Origin: Bacillota bacterium
Lineage (GTDB): Bacteria; Bacillota; Bacilli; Paenibacillales; NBRC-103111
Assembly: GCA_023393235.1 (NCBI GenBank)
Contig: JAEWMH010000081.1
Coordinates: forward strand, 1 to 64,000
Direction: 5' to 3'
Length of the DNA: 64,000 nt
Shown here: positions 32,894 through 41,911 of the stretch, in pieces
Numbering within the stretch: the first letter of the stretch is position 1
How the letters are laid out: each line of letters begins with the position of its first letter
Position numbers and translations under genes: made by a program
Notes under the pieces: generated by a model
What the model was told of the DNA's origin: nothing
Seen by the model: the letters and a program-made list of their open reading frames with translations, nothing else
The model's database searches: none

Positions 32894-34054
32894 ATGAAGA
32901 TTGAGAGCATTCTGGCCCAGATCGGCTCCCTGTCGGAGCCGGTTACGGGGGCGTTGAGCTACCCCGTCTATCATTCCACCTGTTACCGCCATCCCGAGGT
33001 GGGCAAAAGCACCGGCTTTGATTACACCCGCACCAAAAATCCGACCCGGACTGTGCTTGAGGACGCGATTGCCCAACTGGAAAGCGGGGATGCCGGCTTT
33101 GCCAACAGCTCCGGCATGGCTTCGCTGCAGACGGTATTCGCCTTGTTCAGCCAAGGGGACCATCTGATCGTTTCCTTGGATTTGTACGGGGGCACCTACC
33201 GGCTGCTGGAAAAGGTGATGAGCCGGTTCGGTGTGAGCGCCACCTATGTGGATACCAATAACCTGGATGAGCTGGAAGCCAGCCGCCGTCCCAATACCAA
33301 AGCGGTGCTGATCGAAACCCCTACCAACCCTCTGATGATGGTGACCGATCTTGAACGGGTTGCGGCTTGGGCTAAAACCCACGGGCTGCTTACCATAGTG
33401 GACAATACTCTGCTGACCCCCTTTTTCCAGCGTCCCATTGAGCTTGGGGCCGACATTGTGGTTCACAGCGCCACCAAGTATCTGGGCGGGCACAATGACG
33501 TGCTGGCTGGACTGATTGTCACCAAAGGCAAGGAATTGTCCGAGCAGGTGGCATTTTTGCATAATTCCTTGGGGGCGGTGCTGGGTCCTCAGGATGCCTG
33601 GCTCCTGGTCCGCGGCATGAAAACCCTGGCGCTGCGGATGGAACGGCATCAGGCCAATGCGACGGCCATCGCCACCTTCCTGGAGGGGAATCCCTTTATT
33701 GAGCAGGTTTATTATCCGGGACTGCCCTCACATCCCGGCTATGAGGTCCAAAACCGACAGTCCTCCGGCAACACCGGGATTTTCTCCTTCCGTGTGAAGC
33801 ATCCGGGTATGGTTCCGGTTATCCTGAGAGAAATCCGGCTGATTGCCTTTGCAGAAAGCCTGGGTGGGGTGGAATCCCTGATGACCTATCCGGCTGTCCA
33901 AACCCATGCCGATATTCCCCGGGAAATTCGCGATAAAGTGGGTGTAGATGACAAGCTTCTCCGTTTTTCTGTAGGGATCGAGCATGCGGATGATCTGATC
34001 GGGGATCTTGCCAGAGCAATTGACCAGGCGGCTCGCGAGGTAGGCCTTCATTAA
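32894..34054 (+). CDS. metI: Cystathionine gamma-synthase/O-acetylhomoserine thiolyase, MetI type
   Basis: The 386-residue PLP enzyme belongs to the Cys/Met metabolism family. It carries YTRTKNPTRTVLEDAIAQLE, SSGMASLQTVF, VIVSLDLYGGTY-like sequence, TPTNPLMMVTDL and the PLP lysine in HSATKYLGGHNDVLAG. The C-terminal SLGGVESL is typical. Overall it resembles Bacillus MetI. It turns O-acylhomoserine plus cysteine (or sulfide) into cystathionine (or homocysteine), the step after MetA. AAAAGGAGAG precedes the ATG. It shares the SAM-controlled transcript unless the repeat between the genes stops it. MetC is the alternative. Confidence 0.85.
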   Translation: MKIESILAQIGSLSEPVTGALSYPVYHSTCYRHPEVGKSTGFDYTRTKNPTRTVLEDAIAQLESGDAGFANSSGMASLQTVFALFSQGDHLIVSLDLYGGTYRLLEKVMSRFGVSATYVDTNNLDELEASRRPNTKAVLIETPTNPLMMVTDLERVAAWAKTHGLLTIVDNTLLTPFFQRPIELGADIVVHSATKYLGGHNDVLAGLIVTKGKELSEQVAFLHNSLGAVLGPQDAWLLVRGMKTLALRMERHQANATAIATFLEGNPFIEQVYYPGLPSHPGYEVQNRQSSGNTGIFSFRVKHPGMVPVILREIRLIAFAESLGGVESLMTYPAVQTHADIPREIRDKVGVDDKLLRFSVGIEHADDLIGDLARAIDQAAREVGLH

Positions 34055-34078
34055 ATTCGACAGCTTGTCGAATTTTGT
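34054..34078 (+). terminator. Terminator after metI
   Basis: ATTCGACA and TGTCGAAT arms around a 3-base loop are followed by TTTTG, directly overlapping the metI stop. Confidence 0.7.
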
Positions 34079-34209
34079 TCGAAAGTGCGGTTTTCGTCAA
34101 ACAGAATTCGAAATATTCCCCTATGACTACTATGAGACTTGTGATAAAATGGTAGTGTTCGCATTGCTTGAAATCCGACAGTCAACATGACCGCGAGGGG
34201 GGAAATATC

Positions 34210-35580
34210 ATGCGCAGCATGGTGAACAACGGTACCTGGCGCAAGCAGCTTTCCATGCTGTCTCTATTGCCACTGCCTGACCGAATGCTGAAATATTTTC
34301 CTCCCGGGTTTATATTGCGGGACCCGGTATACCGGCGGGTGGAGAAGATGAAGCGCTCCGGGGGAAAGGCCGCATTAATGCTTTTCCATCTGGAGGACTA
34401 CCACCAATGGCTGAAGGAGGCAACTCCGGATTTTCTCGGCAGAGTCGAGAAGGAGCTGCGGAAGATTTTCCTCGAGACGGCTAGAATGTACATCACCGAG
34501 GATGATTTTATCGGGGTCAAGCAGCATCTCTCCAATGAAATTTCCCTGTTTGTCCGGTTCGATTCCCATCAGGATTTTGGCCGCTGCGGGCTTGTGGCAG
34601 GCAAGATCAGGGAGGATTTCGAGAAGCGGATCGAACGCCAATTCAGCTTACATATGGAATCCAGCTTGACCATCAGAACAGGCTGCTCCGTTATAGAAGA
34701 CAACGCCAAGGGGATGGGCTTCGCCATTGAAGCCGCTTATCATCAGGCCATGGCCGCAGCCGCCAAGAACCTGCCGGCACACTTCGCCATGCAGCACATG
34801 GAGCTGAAGGAGATTATCCGCATGGAGAATCTCACTGTGCTGACCCAACCGATTATGGATTTGAAAACAGGAGAGGTATATGGATGGGAGATCCTGTCCC
34901 GCGGACCCAAAAACTCCGTTTTCCATAACCCCGTGGAATTGTTCGAGTTTGCCGATCAGACGGATCTTTTGCCGGAGCTGGAATGGCTGGTTATCCAGAA
35001 GGCGATCCGGGAGATTACGGAGCGGCAGATCAAGGAGCAGGTGTTCATCAATATTACACCGGTATCCTTATCCGATCCCCAGCTTCTCGGGCGGCTCCTG
35101 GAGCATCTCAAGCTATCCGGACTGGATTCCTCGCAATTTATTTTTGAGATTACGGAACGGCATTCCATTAATGACTTCGAGCAGATGGCGGGCATTGTCC
35201 GGTCATACCGCACCCAGGGCTTCCGGTTTGCAGTGGATGACGCAGGCTCCGGCTATTCCAGTCTCCAATCCATCTCCGAGCTGATTCCCGACATTATCAA
35301 GATCGACAAGTCAGTCATCCGCAATATCGACAGGGAAGCGGTGAAGCAGGCCATGCTCCGGTCGCTCCTGTATTTTGCGGAGAATATAAATTGTACGGTT
35401 ATTGCTGAAGGTGTGGAGCGGGAGGAAGAAGCCAACGTGCTGCTGCAGAACCAGGTACATATGGGCCAAGGCTATTATTTTGCCAGACCGCAACCCTTCG
35501 AGCACGGACGCAATGTCATCCAGTTCCAAAGCCTCAAGGAAAAAATTATACATATGCGTAAAGCAGCATCCGGTCAATAA
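34210..35580 (+). CDS. EAL-domain cyclic-di-GMP phosphodiesterase with degenerate GGDEF-like N-terminal part
   Basis: The 456-residue cytosolic protein has an EAL domain in its C-terminal half (about 210-445). The signature reads EIL in GWEILSRGP. Other catalytic positions look intact: FINITP (Asn), FEITERH (Glu), AVDDAGSGYSSL (Asp-Asp), IKIDKSVI (Lys), IAEGVE (Glu) and MGQGYYF (Gln). So it probably hydrolyses c-di-GMP. The N-terminal half (about 50-190) resembles a degenerate GGDEF domain with no GGDEF motif. GAGGGGGG supports ATG 34210. No membrane segment is seen. Confidence 0.87.
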   Translation: MRSMVNNGTWRKQLSMLSLLPLPDRMLKYFPPGFILRDPVYRRVEKMKRSGGKAALMLFHLEDYHQWLKEATPDFLGRVEKELRKIFLETARMYITEDDFIGVKQHLSNEISLFVRFDSHQDFGRCGLVAGKIREDFEKRIERQFSLHMESSLTIRTGCSVIEDNAKGMGFAIEAAYHQAMAAAAKNLPAHFAMQHMELKEIIRMENLTVLTQPIMDLKTGEVYGWEILSRGPKNSVFHNPVELFEFADQTDLLPELEWLVIQKAIREITERQIKEQVFINITPVSLSDPQLLGRLLEHLKLSGLDSSQFIFEITERHSINDFEQMAGIVRSYRTQGFRFAVDDAGSGYSSLQSISELIPDIIKIDKSVIRNIDREAVKQAMLRSLLYFAENINCTVIAEGVEREEEANVLLQNQVHMGQGYYFARPQPFEHGRNVIQFQSLKEKIIHMRKAASGQ

Positions 35581-35601
35581 CGGTAAAAAAACCTTACATA
35601 G

Positions 35602-35636
35602 AGCATCCTTCCCGCCTGCCGGGAGGGATGCTTTTA
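35602..35636 (+). terminator. Terminator after the EAL gene
   Basis: AGCATCCTTCCCG and CGGGAGGGATGCT arms are followed by TTTTA, 20 bp after the stop. Confidence 0.8.
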
Positions 35637-35735
35637 TATGGCAAATATGATAAGATAGATAGGAAACTTTTTAAGGTGCATCTTCAAACTCCCAACGGGT
35701 ATGAAGACAGGCCCTTAGCAGCGGGGGGAGAACGC

Positions 35736-36866
35736 ATGTCCATTGACAGGATACTTCACAAAGCGGAAGCCGGAGGACGAATCAGTGTGGAGGAATGCGT
35801 AAGCCTCTTCGAGTCCGATCAGGTGGAGAAAATAGGGGCTTCTGCTGACAAAGTGATGAAACGCTGGAATCCGGAACCCATTACCACCTTTGTGGTTGGC
35901 CGGAATATCAACTATACCAATATCTGTGACGTGTTTTGCCGGTTTTGCGCCTTTTACCGTTCGGTAGACAGTGACCAGGGCTATGTGCTCCCGGATGAGA
36001 CCATTTTCCGCAAGATTCAGGAAACGGTGGATGTGGGCGGTACAGAAATTCTGATGCAGGGCGGCACCAACCCGAATCTGCCGTTCTCGTATTATACGGA
36101 TTTGCTCAAGGGGATCAAAGCGCGTTTTGATATAACCATGCACTCCTTCTCCCCGGCGGAGATCCTGAAGATGAAGGAGGTCTCCGGAGGGTTGTCTCTG
36201 GAGGAAGTGGTCCGCCAATTGAAGGAAGCCGGATTGGATTCCCTGCCCGGTGGCGGTGCGGAGATTCTCGATGACCGGACCCGGCGGAAGATCAGCCGGC
36301 TGAAGGGCTCCTGGCGGGATTGGATGGATGTTATGCAGACCGCCCACCGTCAGGGAATGAACACCACGGCTACCATGGTCATCGGCTTCGGCGAAAGTAT
36401 GGAGGAGCGTGCGCTGCATCTTCTCCGTGTCCGGGATGCTCAGGATGACTGTATTGCCAACAAGTATCCTTCCGCAGGTTTCCTGGCTTTTATCCCCTGG
36501 ACGTTCCAGCCGGATAACACCAACCTCAAGAAGGAACGGGCCACCCCGGAGGAGTATCTGAAGACCTTGGCCATCAGCCGGCTGATGCTGGATAATGTTC
36601 CCCACTTCCAGTCCTCATGGGTGACGATGGGCCCGGATATCGGCAAGCTGTCCTTGTCCTACGGCGCGGATGACTTCGGCAGCACCATGATGGAGGAGAA
36701 TGTGGTTTCCGCCGCGGGTGCGACGCATAAGGTGAATATTGAGCTGTTGGTGCAGCTGATCCGGGAAACAGGCAAAATTCCCGCCCAGCGGAACACCCGG
36801 TACGACATTCTGAAGATGTTTGATGACCAAGCCAAGGTGGACAGGGATTTTGTGATGCAAAATTAG
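35736..36866 (+). CDS. mqnC: Cyclic dehypoxanthinyl futalosine synthase MqnC (radical SAM)
   Basis: MqnC cyclises dehypoxanthine futalosine in the futalosine route to menaquinone. The 376-residue protein has the radical SAM CxxxCxxC motif in ICDVFCRFCAF, followed by GGTEILMQGGTNPNLP, MHSFSPAEI, GLDSLPGGGAEI and the C-terminal SWVTMGPDIG region. GGGGGAG lies seven bases before ATG 35736, whereas the longer frame from 35628 lacks a good site. The other mqn genes are not in this window, so the pathway is split in the genome. Confidence 0.94.
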   Translation: MSIDRILHKAEAGGRISVEECVSLFESDQVEKIGASADKVMKRWNPEPITTFVVGRNINYTNICDVFCRFCAFYRSVDSDQGYVLPDETIFRKIQETVDVGGTEILMQGGTNPNLPFSYYTDLLKGIKARFDITMHSFSPAEILKMKEVSGGLSLEEVVRQLKEAGLDSLPGGGAEILDDRTRRKISRLKGSWRDWMDVMQTAHRQGMNTTATMVIGFGESMEERALHLLRVRDAQDDCIANKYPSAGFLAFIPWTFQPDNTNLKKERATPEEYLKTLAISRLMLDNVPHFQSSWVTMGPDIGKLSLSYGADDFGSTMMEENVVSAAGATHKVNIELLVQLIRETGKIPAQRNTRYDILKMFDDQAKVDRDFVMQN

Positions 36867-36905
36867 CTATACTGTGAAGTAAGGATAATTGAAGGGATGG
36901 CGACA

Positions 36906-37187
36906 ATGGCGTACCAAGCAAAAGTTGTTGAAGCGGAAATTGTAAGTGATAATAAGCAAAACGGGTTCTTTGAGATTGTGGCCGTTCTTTCGGACCGCAA
37001 CCGCTGCCGGATCAGCTTCGAACGCAACCCGGAAACGGGCGAGGCGAAGGCAACCCATATTAACCGGCTGTACACGGTCCCTTGCGGCATTTGCAAGAAG
37101 GATTACCTCTGTTATTGCCTGAACCGGTACATGGATGTCCTTGGCGAACAGGCGCTTGAAGTGGCTGGGGTTACGAAGGTATCCTAA
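36906..37187 (+). CDS. Small hypothetical protein with a CxxC...CYC cysteine cluster
   Basis: The 93-residue product has four cysteines near residues 60-72 in VPCGICKKDYLCYCLNRY, suggesting a metal site. The N-terminal half is a beta-rich region with no domain I recognise. GAAGGG lies about nine bases before ATG 36906, while ATG 36897 abuts it. It starts 39 bp after mqnC and is followed 28 bp later by another Cys-rich small gene. Function unknown. Confidence 0.75.
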   Translation: MAYQAKVVEAEIVSDNKQNGFFEIVAVLSDRNRCRISFERNPETGEAKATHINRLYTVPCGICKKDYLCYCLNRYMDVLGEQALEVAGVTKVS

Positions 37188-37215
37188 TACTTCCCCTAAA
37201 GGAGAATCTGCATTT

Positions 37216-37371
37216 ATGATTACATGCGACGCATGCGGCAAAGTCAACGGTGAAGGCGATATCGGCGAGCACTGGATTTGTGACAGCTGCAAGGTGCCGG
37301 AGCCTGCTGACGACAAGAAGAAGGCTGAAGACGGAAACAAAGAACACGAGCATAACCATAAGCATTCCTGA
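37216..37371 (+). CDS. 51-residue zinc-ribbon-like protein with a His-rich tail
   Basis: The short product begins MITCDACGKVN and has a second CDSC knuckle (ICDSCK) 17 residues later, forming a treble-clef or zinc-ribbon-type site. The last residues are rich in Lys, Glu and His (EHEHNHKH), which may bind metal. AAAGGAGA lies 11 bases upstream. The codon use matches its neighbours. It ends at a terminator, so it closes the mqnC-led transcript. Confidence 0.75.
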   Translation: MITCDACGKVNGEGDIGEHWICDSCKVPEPADDKKKAEDGNKEHEHNHKHS

Positions 37372-37379
37372 CCATACGA

Positions 37380-37408
37380 CCGGCCCCCAAGGGCCGGTTA
37401 TTTTTTTG
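37380..37408 (+). terminator. Terminator after the zinc-ribbon gene
   Basis: CCGGCCC/GGGCCGG arms and a T-run end the mqnC to zinc-ribbon transcript. Confidence 0.9.
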
Positions 37409-37459
37409 CGTATATGCGCGTTGCCTGATAAATGCTGCCCTTCCTTCCAGATTGTTGTT

Positions 37460-37488
37460 CGTATATCCCCATCTGCGGGGCATATACT
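37460..37488 (+). promoter_or_regulatory. Candidate sigma-E/K-type promoter upstream of ytxC
   Basis: CGTATAT (37460-37466) and CATATACT (37481-37488) lie 14 bases apart, matching the ATA / CATANNNT layout of mother-cell sporulation promoters. The start codon of ytxC is 77 bp downstream. Confidence 0.4.
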
Positions 37489-37564
37489 TAAAAAACAGTC
37501 CCCAGCAATATCCCCCGGAAAGCTTTTGCGTAAAAACAGCATTTGGGAAGGGAGTGAGCGCAAA

Positions 37565-38500
37565 ATGAAATCATTGGCCATCCGGGTGTCGGATCATCCT
37601 GCCCTGCAAAGCCAGAAGCTGCATGACCGGATGACAGCCAGCATGGGTACGGTATTGTTGAATACCGCTTTGGAATTCCGCCGGTACCCGGGCTATTCGG
37701 AGGTTGTTCTGGAGTTTTTCGGCGGTGCCAAGGGTTTTGGAAAGGGAGCAAAAAATCTTCAGGAATGGCCTGAAGCTGTCGGAAAGGTCCTGGCTGATTT
37801 CATTGTGGACGAATGTGAAGAAGAGCTGCTTCGCCGCCTGATCCGAAAAGACAAGCGTTATTCCGAAGGGGAACGGGAAGAGATTCTGGTATACTGCAGG
37901 CAATTGGAGGAAGTAAGCGATTATGTCCCCGCGGCTTTGACGGAAGCCTCTCCGGGACGGGCACGCAAACGCAGTCTGCTGCTCCAGGATCTGGAGGATT
38001 GTCTACGCCCTGGGGCCACACTTGATCTGGACGGGTTTTTCCGGTTCCGGCTGAGGCGTTATGGAGCCGAGCTGAAGGAGATGCTGGAATACGCCTCCGA
38101 TGAATATCTGATGGACCAGCAATACAAGGAGTTTATTTCCCTGCTCCGCTATTTTGTTTACGTTCAGGATTCCAAGATGCCCTTGGCCCATATCATTCAC
38201 CAAGGGGGGCATAACTTCTTGCTGCTGGACAGCGAATTGACCCCGATCGATACAGAAAAGCTGGACACCACCTACAAGGTGGAGTTTATGGACAAGGATT
38301 ATAATTTGGAGGATATGATCGTCAGCTCCCTCCTGACCATTGCCCCGGAGAGGATCTGTATCCATACCCGGGAGCCGGAGCTGCCGGTCATCAAAACCCT
38401 CGCTCAAATATTCGAAAACCGCACAGAGATCTGCGAGCTTTGCAGGTCCTGTGAAGCGATATCCGCTCCTTTGGAGCAGCAGGATAAATTGTCCCCTTGA
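37565..38500 (+). CDS. ytxC: YtxC-like sporulation-associated protein
   Basis: The 311-residue protein matches Bacillus YtxC in length and in position just before thrS. Recognisable parts are EFRRYPGYSEVVLEFF, IVDECEEELLRRLI, YFVYVQDSKMPLAHIIHQGG and the C-terminal ICIHTREPELPVIKTL. Its biochemical role is unknown. GGGAAGGGAG lies ten bases ahead of ATG 37565. The frame continues further upstream but without a ribosome binding site. Its last codons overlap the -35 of the thrS promoter. Confidence 0.8.
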   Translation: MKSLAIRVSDHPALQSQKLHDRMTASMGTVLLNTALEFRRYPGYSEVVLEFFGGAKGFGKGAKNLQEWPEAVGKVLADFIVDECEEELLRRLIRKDKRYSEGEREEILVYCRQLEEVSDYVPAALTEASPGRARKRSLLLQDLEDCLRPGATLDLDGFFRFRLRRYGAELKEMLEYASDEYLMDQQYKEFISLLRYFVYVQDSKMPLAHIIHQGGHNFLLLDSELTPIDTEKLDTTYKVEFMDKDYNLEDMIVSSLLTIAPERICIHTREPELPVIKTLAQIFENRTEICELCRSCEAISAPLEQQDKLSP

Positions 38501-38526
38501 TTTGCGGAGAGGGGTTGTTTTATAAT
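38497..38526 (+). promoter_or_regulatory. Sigma-A promoter of thrS
   Basis: TTGATT (38497-38502) and TATAAT (38521-38526) are 18 bases apart. The -35 overlaps the ytxC stop codon. Confidence 0.75.
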
Positions 38527-38534
38527 ATGGAATA

Positions 38535-38850
38535 TGTTTGGCGCTGACCAAAGACATGGGCCTCTGGTTCACGGGACAGAGAGGGAAGCCTTGGCTGCAA
38601 GCTTCTCCCGGTAATGAATCATGGGCTTACCCCTTTGCGAGCTGCAGAATGGAAGGTTGTTTCCTCTGTTACGGCGGAGCCGTGGGCAGGGAGCAATGAG
38701 TATATTCTGCCGGGGCATTCCCGTTACCGGATGATCACATGAGGGCATCTGCGCTTTTTTCTCAAACATGGCTGCAGACTGCTGAATTAGGGTGGAACCA
38801 CGAGCTGACGCACTCGTCCCTTCAGGGATGAAGTGCGTTTTTTGCATGCT
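38535..38850 (+). promoter_or_regulatory. T-box leader of thrS
   Basis: The leader of about 315 nt holds the conserved T-box AGGGTGGAACCACG (38789-38802), whose TGGA would pair with an uncharged tRNA 3' end. It is followed by a terminator (38808-38845) with GACGCAC and GTGCGTT arms and a T-run. Binding of uncharged tRNA-Thr should favour the antiterminator and raise thrS expression. The stem I specifier codon is not certain. Confidence 0.93.
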
Positions 38851-38881
38851 TATTATTTTTATGAAACGAGGGGACGACATA

Positions 38882-40846
38882 ATGGCGAATGCAACCGGCA
38901 TCGACAATGTGAAAGTAACACTGCCCGACGGGGCGGTGCGGGAATATCCCAAAGGCACTACCATCGAAGGAGTAGCGGAATCCATTAGCTCCGGGCTGAA
39001 GAAGAATGCTCTGGCCGGCAAGGTGAACGGCAAGGTTGTGGACTTGGCAACCGCATTGAATGAGGATGCGGAGGTAGCCATCATTACCGGCGACTCCGAG
39101 GAAGGAGTGGAGGTGCTCCGGCACAGCTGCGCCCACCTGATGGCCCAAGCCATCAAGCGTGTATTCAAGGACCAGCATGTGAAGCTGGGCATCGGTCCGG
39201 TTATCGAGGACGGCTTCTATTATGACATCGATATGGAAACTCCGGTTTCCTCCGAGGATTTTGCCAGAATCGAGAAGGAAATGGAGCGCATCGTCCAGGA
39301 AAATCTGCCTGTGACCCGCAGAGAGGTTTCCCGCGAAGAGGCGCTGCGCATCTATACCGAGCTGAATGATCCTCTGAAGCTGGAGCTGATCCGCGATTTG
39401 CCGGAGGGCTCGGTTATCTCCATTTATGACCAAGGCGAGTTCTTCGACCTCTGCCGCGGACCCCATGTGCCTTCCACCGGCAAGATTAAGGTGTTCAAGC
39501 TTCTGAGCCTGGCGGGTGCATACTGGCGCGGCGACGCCAAGAACAAGATGCTGCAGCGGATTTACGGCACTGCCTTCAACAAAAAGGCGCAGCTGGACGA
39601 GCATCTCCATTATTTGGAGGAAGCCAAAAAACGGGATCACCGGAAGCTGGGCAAGGAGCTGAAAATTTTCTCCTTTGCCAAGGAAGTGGGCCAAGGTATT
39701 CCCCTGTGGCTGCCTAACGGAGCCAAGCTCCGCCGCACCATGGAACGGTATATTGTGGATTTGGAGGAGCGCCTCGGATACCAGCATGTGTATACGCCGG
39801 TGCTGGGCAATGTGGAGCTGTACAAGATTTCCGGCCACTGGGATCACTATCAGGAGGACATGTTCCCGCCGATGGCGCTGGACAATGAAGAATATGTGCT
39901 GCGCCCGATGAACTGCCCCCATCATATGATGGTCTACAAGAGTGACATGCGCAGCTACCGGGATCTGCCGGTGCGGGTTGCCGAGCTGGGGATGATGCAC
40001 CGCTACGAAATGTCCGGCGCCCTCACCGGTCTCCACCGGGTCCGGGCGATGACCTTGAACGATGCCCATATCTTTTGCCGGCCCGACCAGATCAAGGAGG
40101 AATTCGCCCGGGTGGTGAATCTGATCCGCCGGGTATACGAGGATTTCGGCATCAAGGAATACCGTTTCCGCCTGTCCTACCGGGACCCGAAGGATACTGA
40201 GAAGTATTTCCCCAACGATGAAATGTGGGAAACCTCCCAGCGGATGCTGAAGGAAGTGGTTGAGGAGCTGGGTCTGCCTTATTATGAAGCGGAAGGGGAA
40301 GCGGCCTTCTACGGCCCCAAGCTGGACGTGCAGATCAAAACTGCGCTGAAGAAGGAAGAGACCCTCTCCACCGCCCAACTGGACTTCCTGCTGCCGGAGC
40401 GCTTCCAGCTGGAATACACCGGAGACGACGGCCAGAAGCACCGTCCGGTGGTTATCCACCGCGGGATTATCAGCACCATGGAACGGATGACTGCATATCT
40501 GCTTGAGAATTTCGCCGGCGCTTTCCCTACCTGGCTGGCACCGCTTCAAGCCCGTGTTATCCCGGTGTCCCCGGCCTTCGAAGCATACGCGGCCGCCTGC
40601 AACGAGAAGCTGGCAGAAGCCGGCATCCGGGCGGAAGCCGACCAGCGCAATGAGAAGCTGGGCTACAAGATCCGTGAGGCGCAGCTGGAGAAAATTCCGT
40701 ACATGCTGGTCTGCGGCGAAAATGAAGCGAACAGCGGCACCCTCTCCGTGCGGATGCGCGGCGGAGTGGATAAGGGCGTGATGAGCCTGGAGGATGTAGT
40801 GGCTCTGATCACCGAGGATATTGCTTCGAAAACCAAAGTTGAGTAA
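38882..40846 (+). CDS. thrS: Threonyl-tRNA synthetase ThrS
   Basis: The 654-residue class II synthetase begins with a TGS domain (about 1-65). Next comes the editing domain with HSCAHLMAQA (HxxxH), then the catalytic core and an anticodon-binding domain. Motif 2 is in MMHRYEMSGALTGLHRVRAM. Motif 3 is in RPVVIHRGIISTMERM. GAGGGGA supports ATG 38882; the ATG at 38792 is inside the T-box leader. It is monocistronic and T-box regulated. Confidence 0.97.
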   Translation: MANATGIDNVKVTLPDGAVREYPKGTTIEGVAESISSGLKKNALAGKVNGKVVDLATALNEDAEVAIITGDSEEGVEVLRHSCAHLMAQAIKRVFKDQHVKLGIGPVIEDGFYYDIDMETPVSSEDFARIEKEMERIVQENLPVTRREVSREEALRIYTELNDPLKLELIRDLPEGSVISIYDQGEFFDLCRGPHVPSTGKIKVFKLLSLAGAYWRGDAKNKMLQRIYGTAFNKKAQLDEHLHYLEEAKKRDHRKLGKELKIFSFAKEVGQGIPLWLPNGAKLRRTMERYIVDLEERLGYQHVYTPVLGNVELYKISGHWDHYQEDMFPPMALDNEEYVLRPMNCPHHMMVYKSDMRSYRDLPVRVAELGMMHRYEMSGALTGLHRVRAMTLNDAHIFCRPDQIKEEFARVVNLIRRVYEDFGIKEYRFRLSYRDPKDTEKYFPNDEMWETSQRMLKEVVEELGLPYYEAEGEAAFYGPKLDVQIKTALKKEETLSTAQLDFLLPERFQLEYTGDDGQKHRPVVIHRGIISTMERMTAYLLENFAGAFPTWLAPLQARVIPVSPAFEAYAAACNEKLAEAGIRAEADQRNEKLGYKIREAQLEKIPYMLVCGENEANSGTLSVRMRGGVDKGVMSLEDVVALITEDIASKTKVE

Positions 40847-40869
40847 ACACTTTGGATATATCAGGTCAA

Positions 40870-40906
40870 GAAAAAGCGCGAAATCTGCGCTTTTTCTTTT
40901 TTTTCC
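40870..40906 (+). terminator. Terminator of thrS
   Basis: AAAAAGCGC and GCGCTTTTTC arms enclose a 6-base loop, followed by a long T-run. Confidence 0.9.
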
Positions 40907-41019
40907 TAAGGATACGCATAACCCTCCTGATTCTGGGAATCGTATAATCGAAGTTTGCCTGGGGATAGAATGTTCCCCTGCAGGGCAACCTTCATTATTA
41001 GGGGAGGGTTTATCACTAC

Positions 41020-41793
41020 ATGAGCGATGGCAGGTTAGTCAGTTTGGTGCAGCGTACGGGAATGTTGGTTCTATGGATCAGCCTAATCACGTGTTTGCTT
41101 CCAAACAGCAATACCGGCAATATCCTGCAGGAAATGGGAATGGATGCTTCTGCAGCCTCCTTGGGGGAAGCCAAGGCGGAAGCCGCCCACCTATCAGCAG
41201 CAGGCCCCACCCGGTCTCCGGCAGCCGCAACACAGACGGAACACACATCCCAGCAAGCCGGCTCCGCAGCAGGCACCACCGTTCCCGAGCAGAATGAAGC
41301 CGCTCTGGTTAAGGAAGTGCTGGGGCGGATCCGGACCTCTCATCTGGAGAATGTGGATCCGGATCATATAGAAATGGTGGAGGTCGTGGCTACCGGCTAT
41401 ACCGCCGGCAAGGAGTCCACCGGGAAATCCCCGGGCCACCCCGAATACGGCATCACCTATTCCGGCGTAAAGGTCCGTAAGGATGATTTCTCCACCATAG
41501 CCGCCGACCCGGCAATTTTTCCCATCGGGACCATCATGTATATCCCGGGGTATGGTTTCGGCGTGGTGGCCGATACGGGCGGAGCCATCAAAGGACATAA
41601 GATTGATCTTTATTTTGTCACCAAGCAGCAAGTGTATGAGCAGTGGGGCAAACGCAAGGTGAAGGTGCTGGTGCTGCGTAAGGGCAGCGGGCGTGTCACC
41701 GAAGCGATGATGAATGACCTGAACAATGCCGCGGATGCCATTCCGGTGGAAAAGTCATTGGATCTGCTGGCCGATTTGGGTCGCAAGGAATAG
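41020..41793 (+). CDS. Secreted or anchored 3D-domain protein (YuiC-like)
   Basis: The 257-residue protein has an N-terminal hydrophobic segment (about 12-30), an Ala/Pro/Thr-rich linker (about 40-95) and a C-terminal 3D domain (about 110-225). Visible motifs are ATGYTAGKESTGK, DPAIFPIGTIMYIPGYG and VVADTGGAIKGHKIDLYF, with the conserved aspartates. In known members this is a small beta-barrel murein hydrolase or resuscitation-factor-like domain. GGGGAGGG is 12 bases ahead of the ATG. A second 3D gene is at 57521. Confidence 0.85.
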   Translation: MSDGRLVSLVQRTGMLVLWISLITCLLPNSNTGNILQEMGMDASAASLGEAKAEAAHLSAAGPTRSPAAATQTEHTSQQAGSAAGTTVPEQNEAALVKEVLGRIRTSHLENVDPDHIEMVEVVATGYTAGKESTGKSPGHPEYGITYSGVKVRKDDFSTIAADPAIFPIGTIMYIPGYGFGVVADTGGAIKGHKIDLYFVTKQQVYEQWGKRKVKVLVLRKGSGRVTEAMMNDLNNAADAIPVEKSLDLLADLGRKE

Positions 41794-41808
41794 GAATTAA
41801 CGATTCGG

Positions 41809-41849
41809 ACAGGCTCTGTTTCCCCATAATGGGAAGACAGGGCCTGTTT
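41809..41849 (+). terminator. Terminator between the 3D-domain gene and the TraB-like gene
   Basis: ACAGGC(T)CTGT and ACAGGGCCTGTT arms, with a CCC/GGG inner stem and a small loop, are followed by TTT. Confidence 0.75.
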
Positions 41850-41911
41850 GGCTTGCCACCCGGAGCGGCATATGTAAAAATAGGAAGGACTAAAGAAAAA
41901 GGAGATGGAGT

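Noticed and set aside
38792..38881. Upstream extension of thrS
   Set aside because: This stretch is the T-box terminator region and not coding.
41000..41020. c-di-AMP riboswitch before the first 3D-domain gene
   Set aside because: The conserved GCCGAAT and GGGGTGAAT pieces are missing from 40907-41019.
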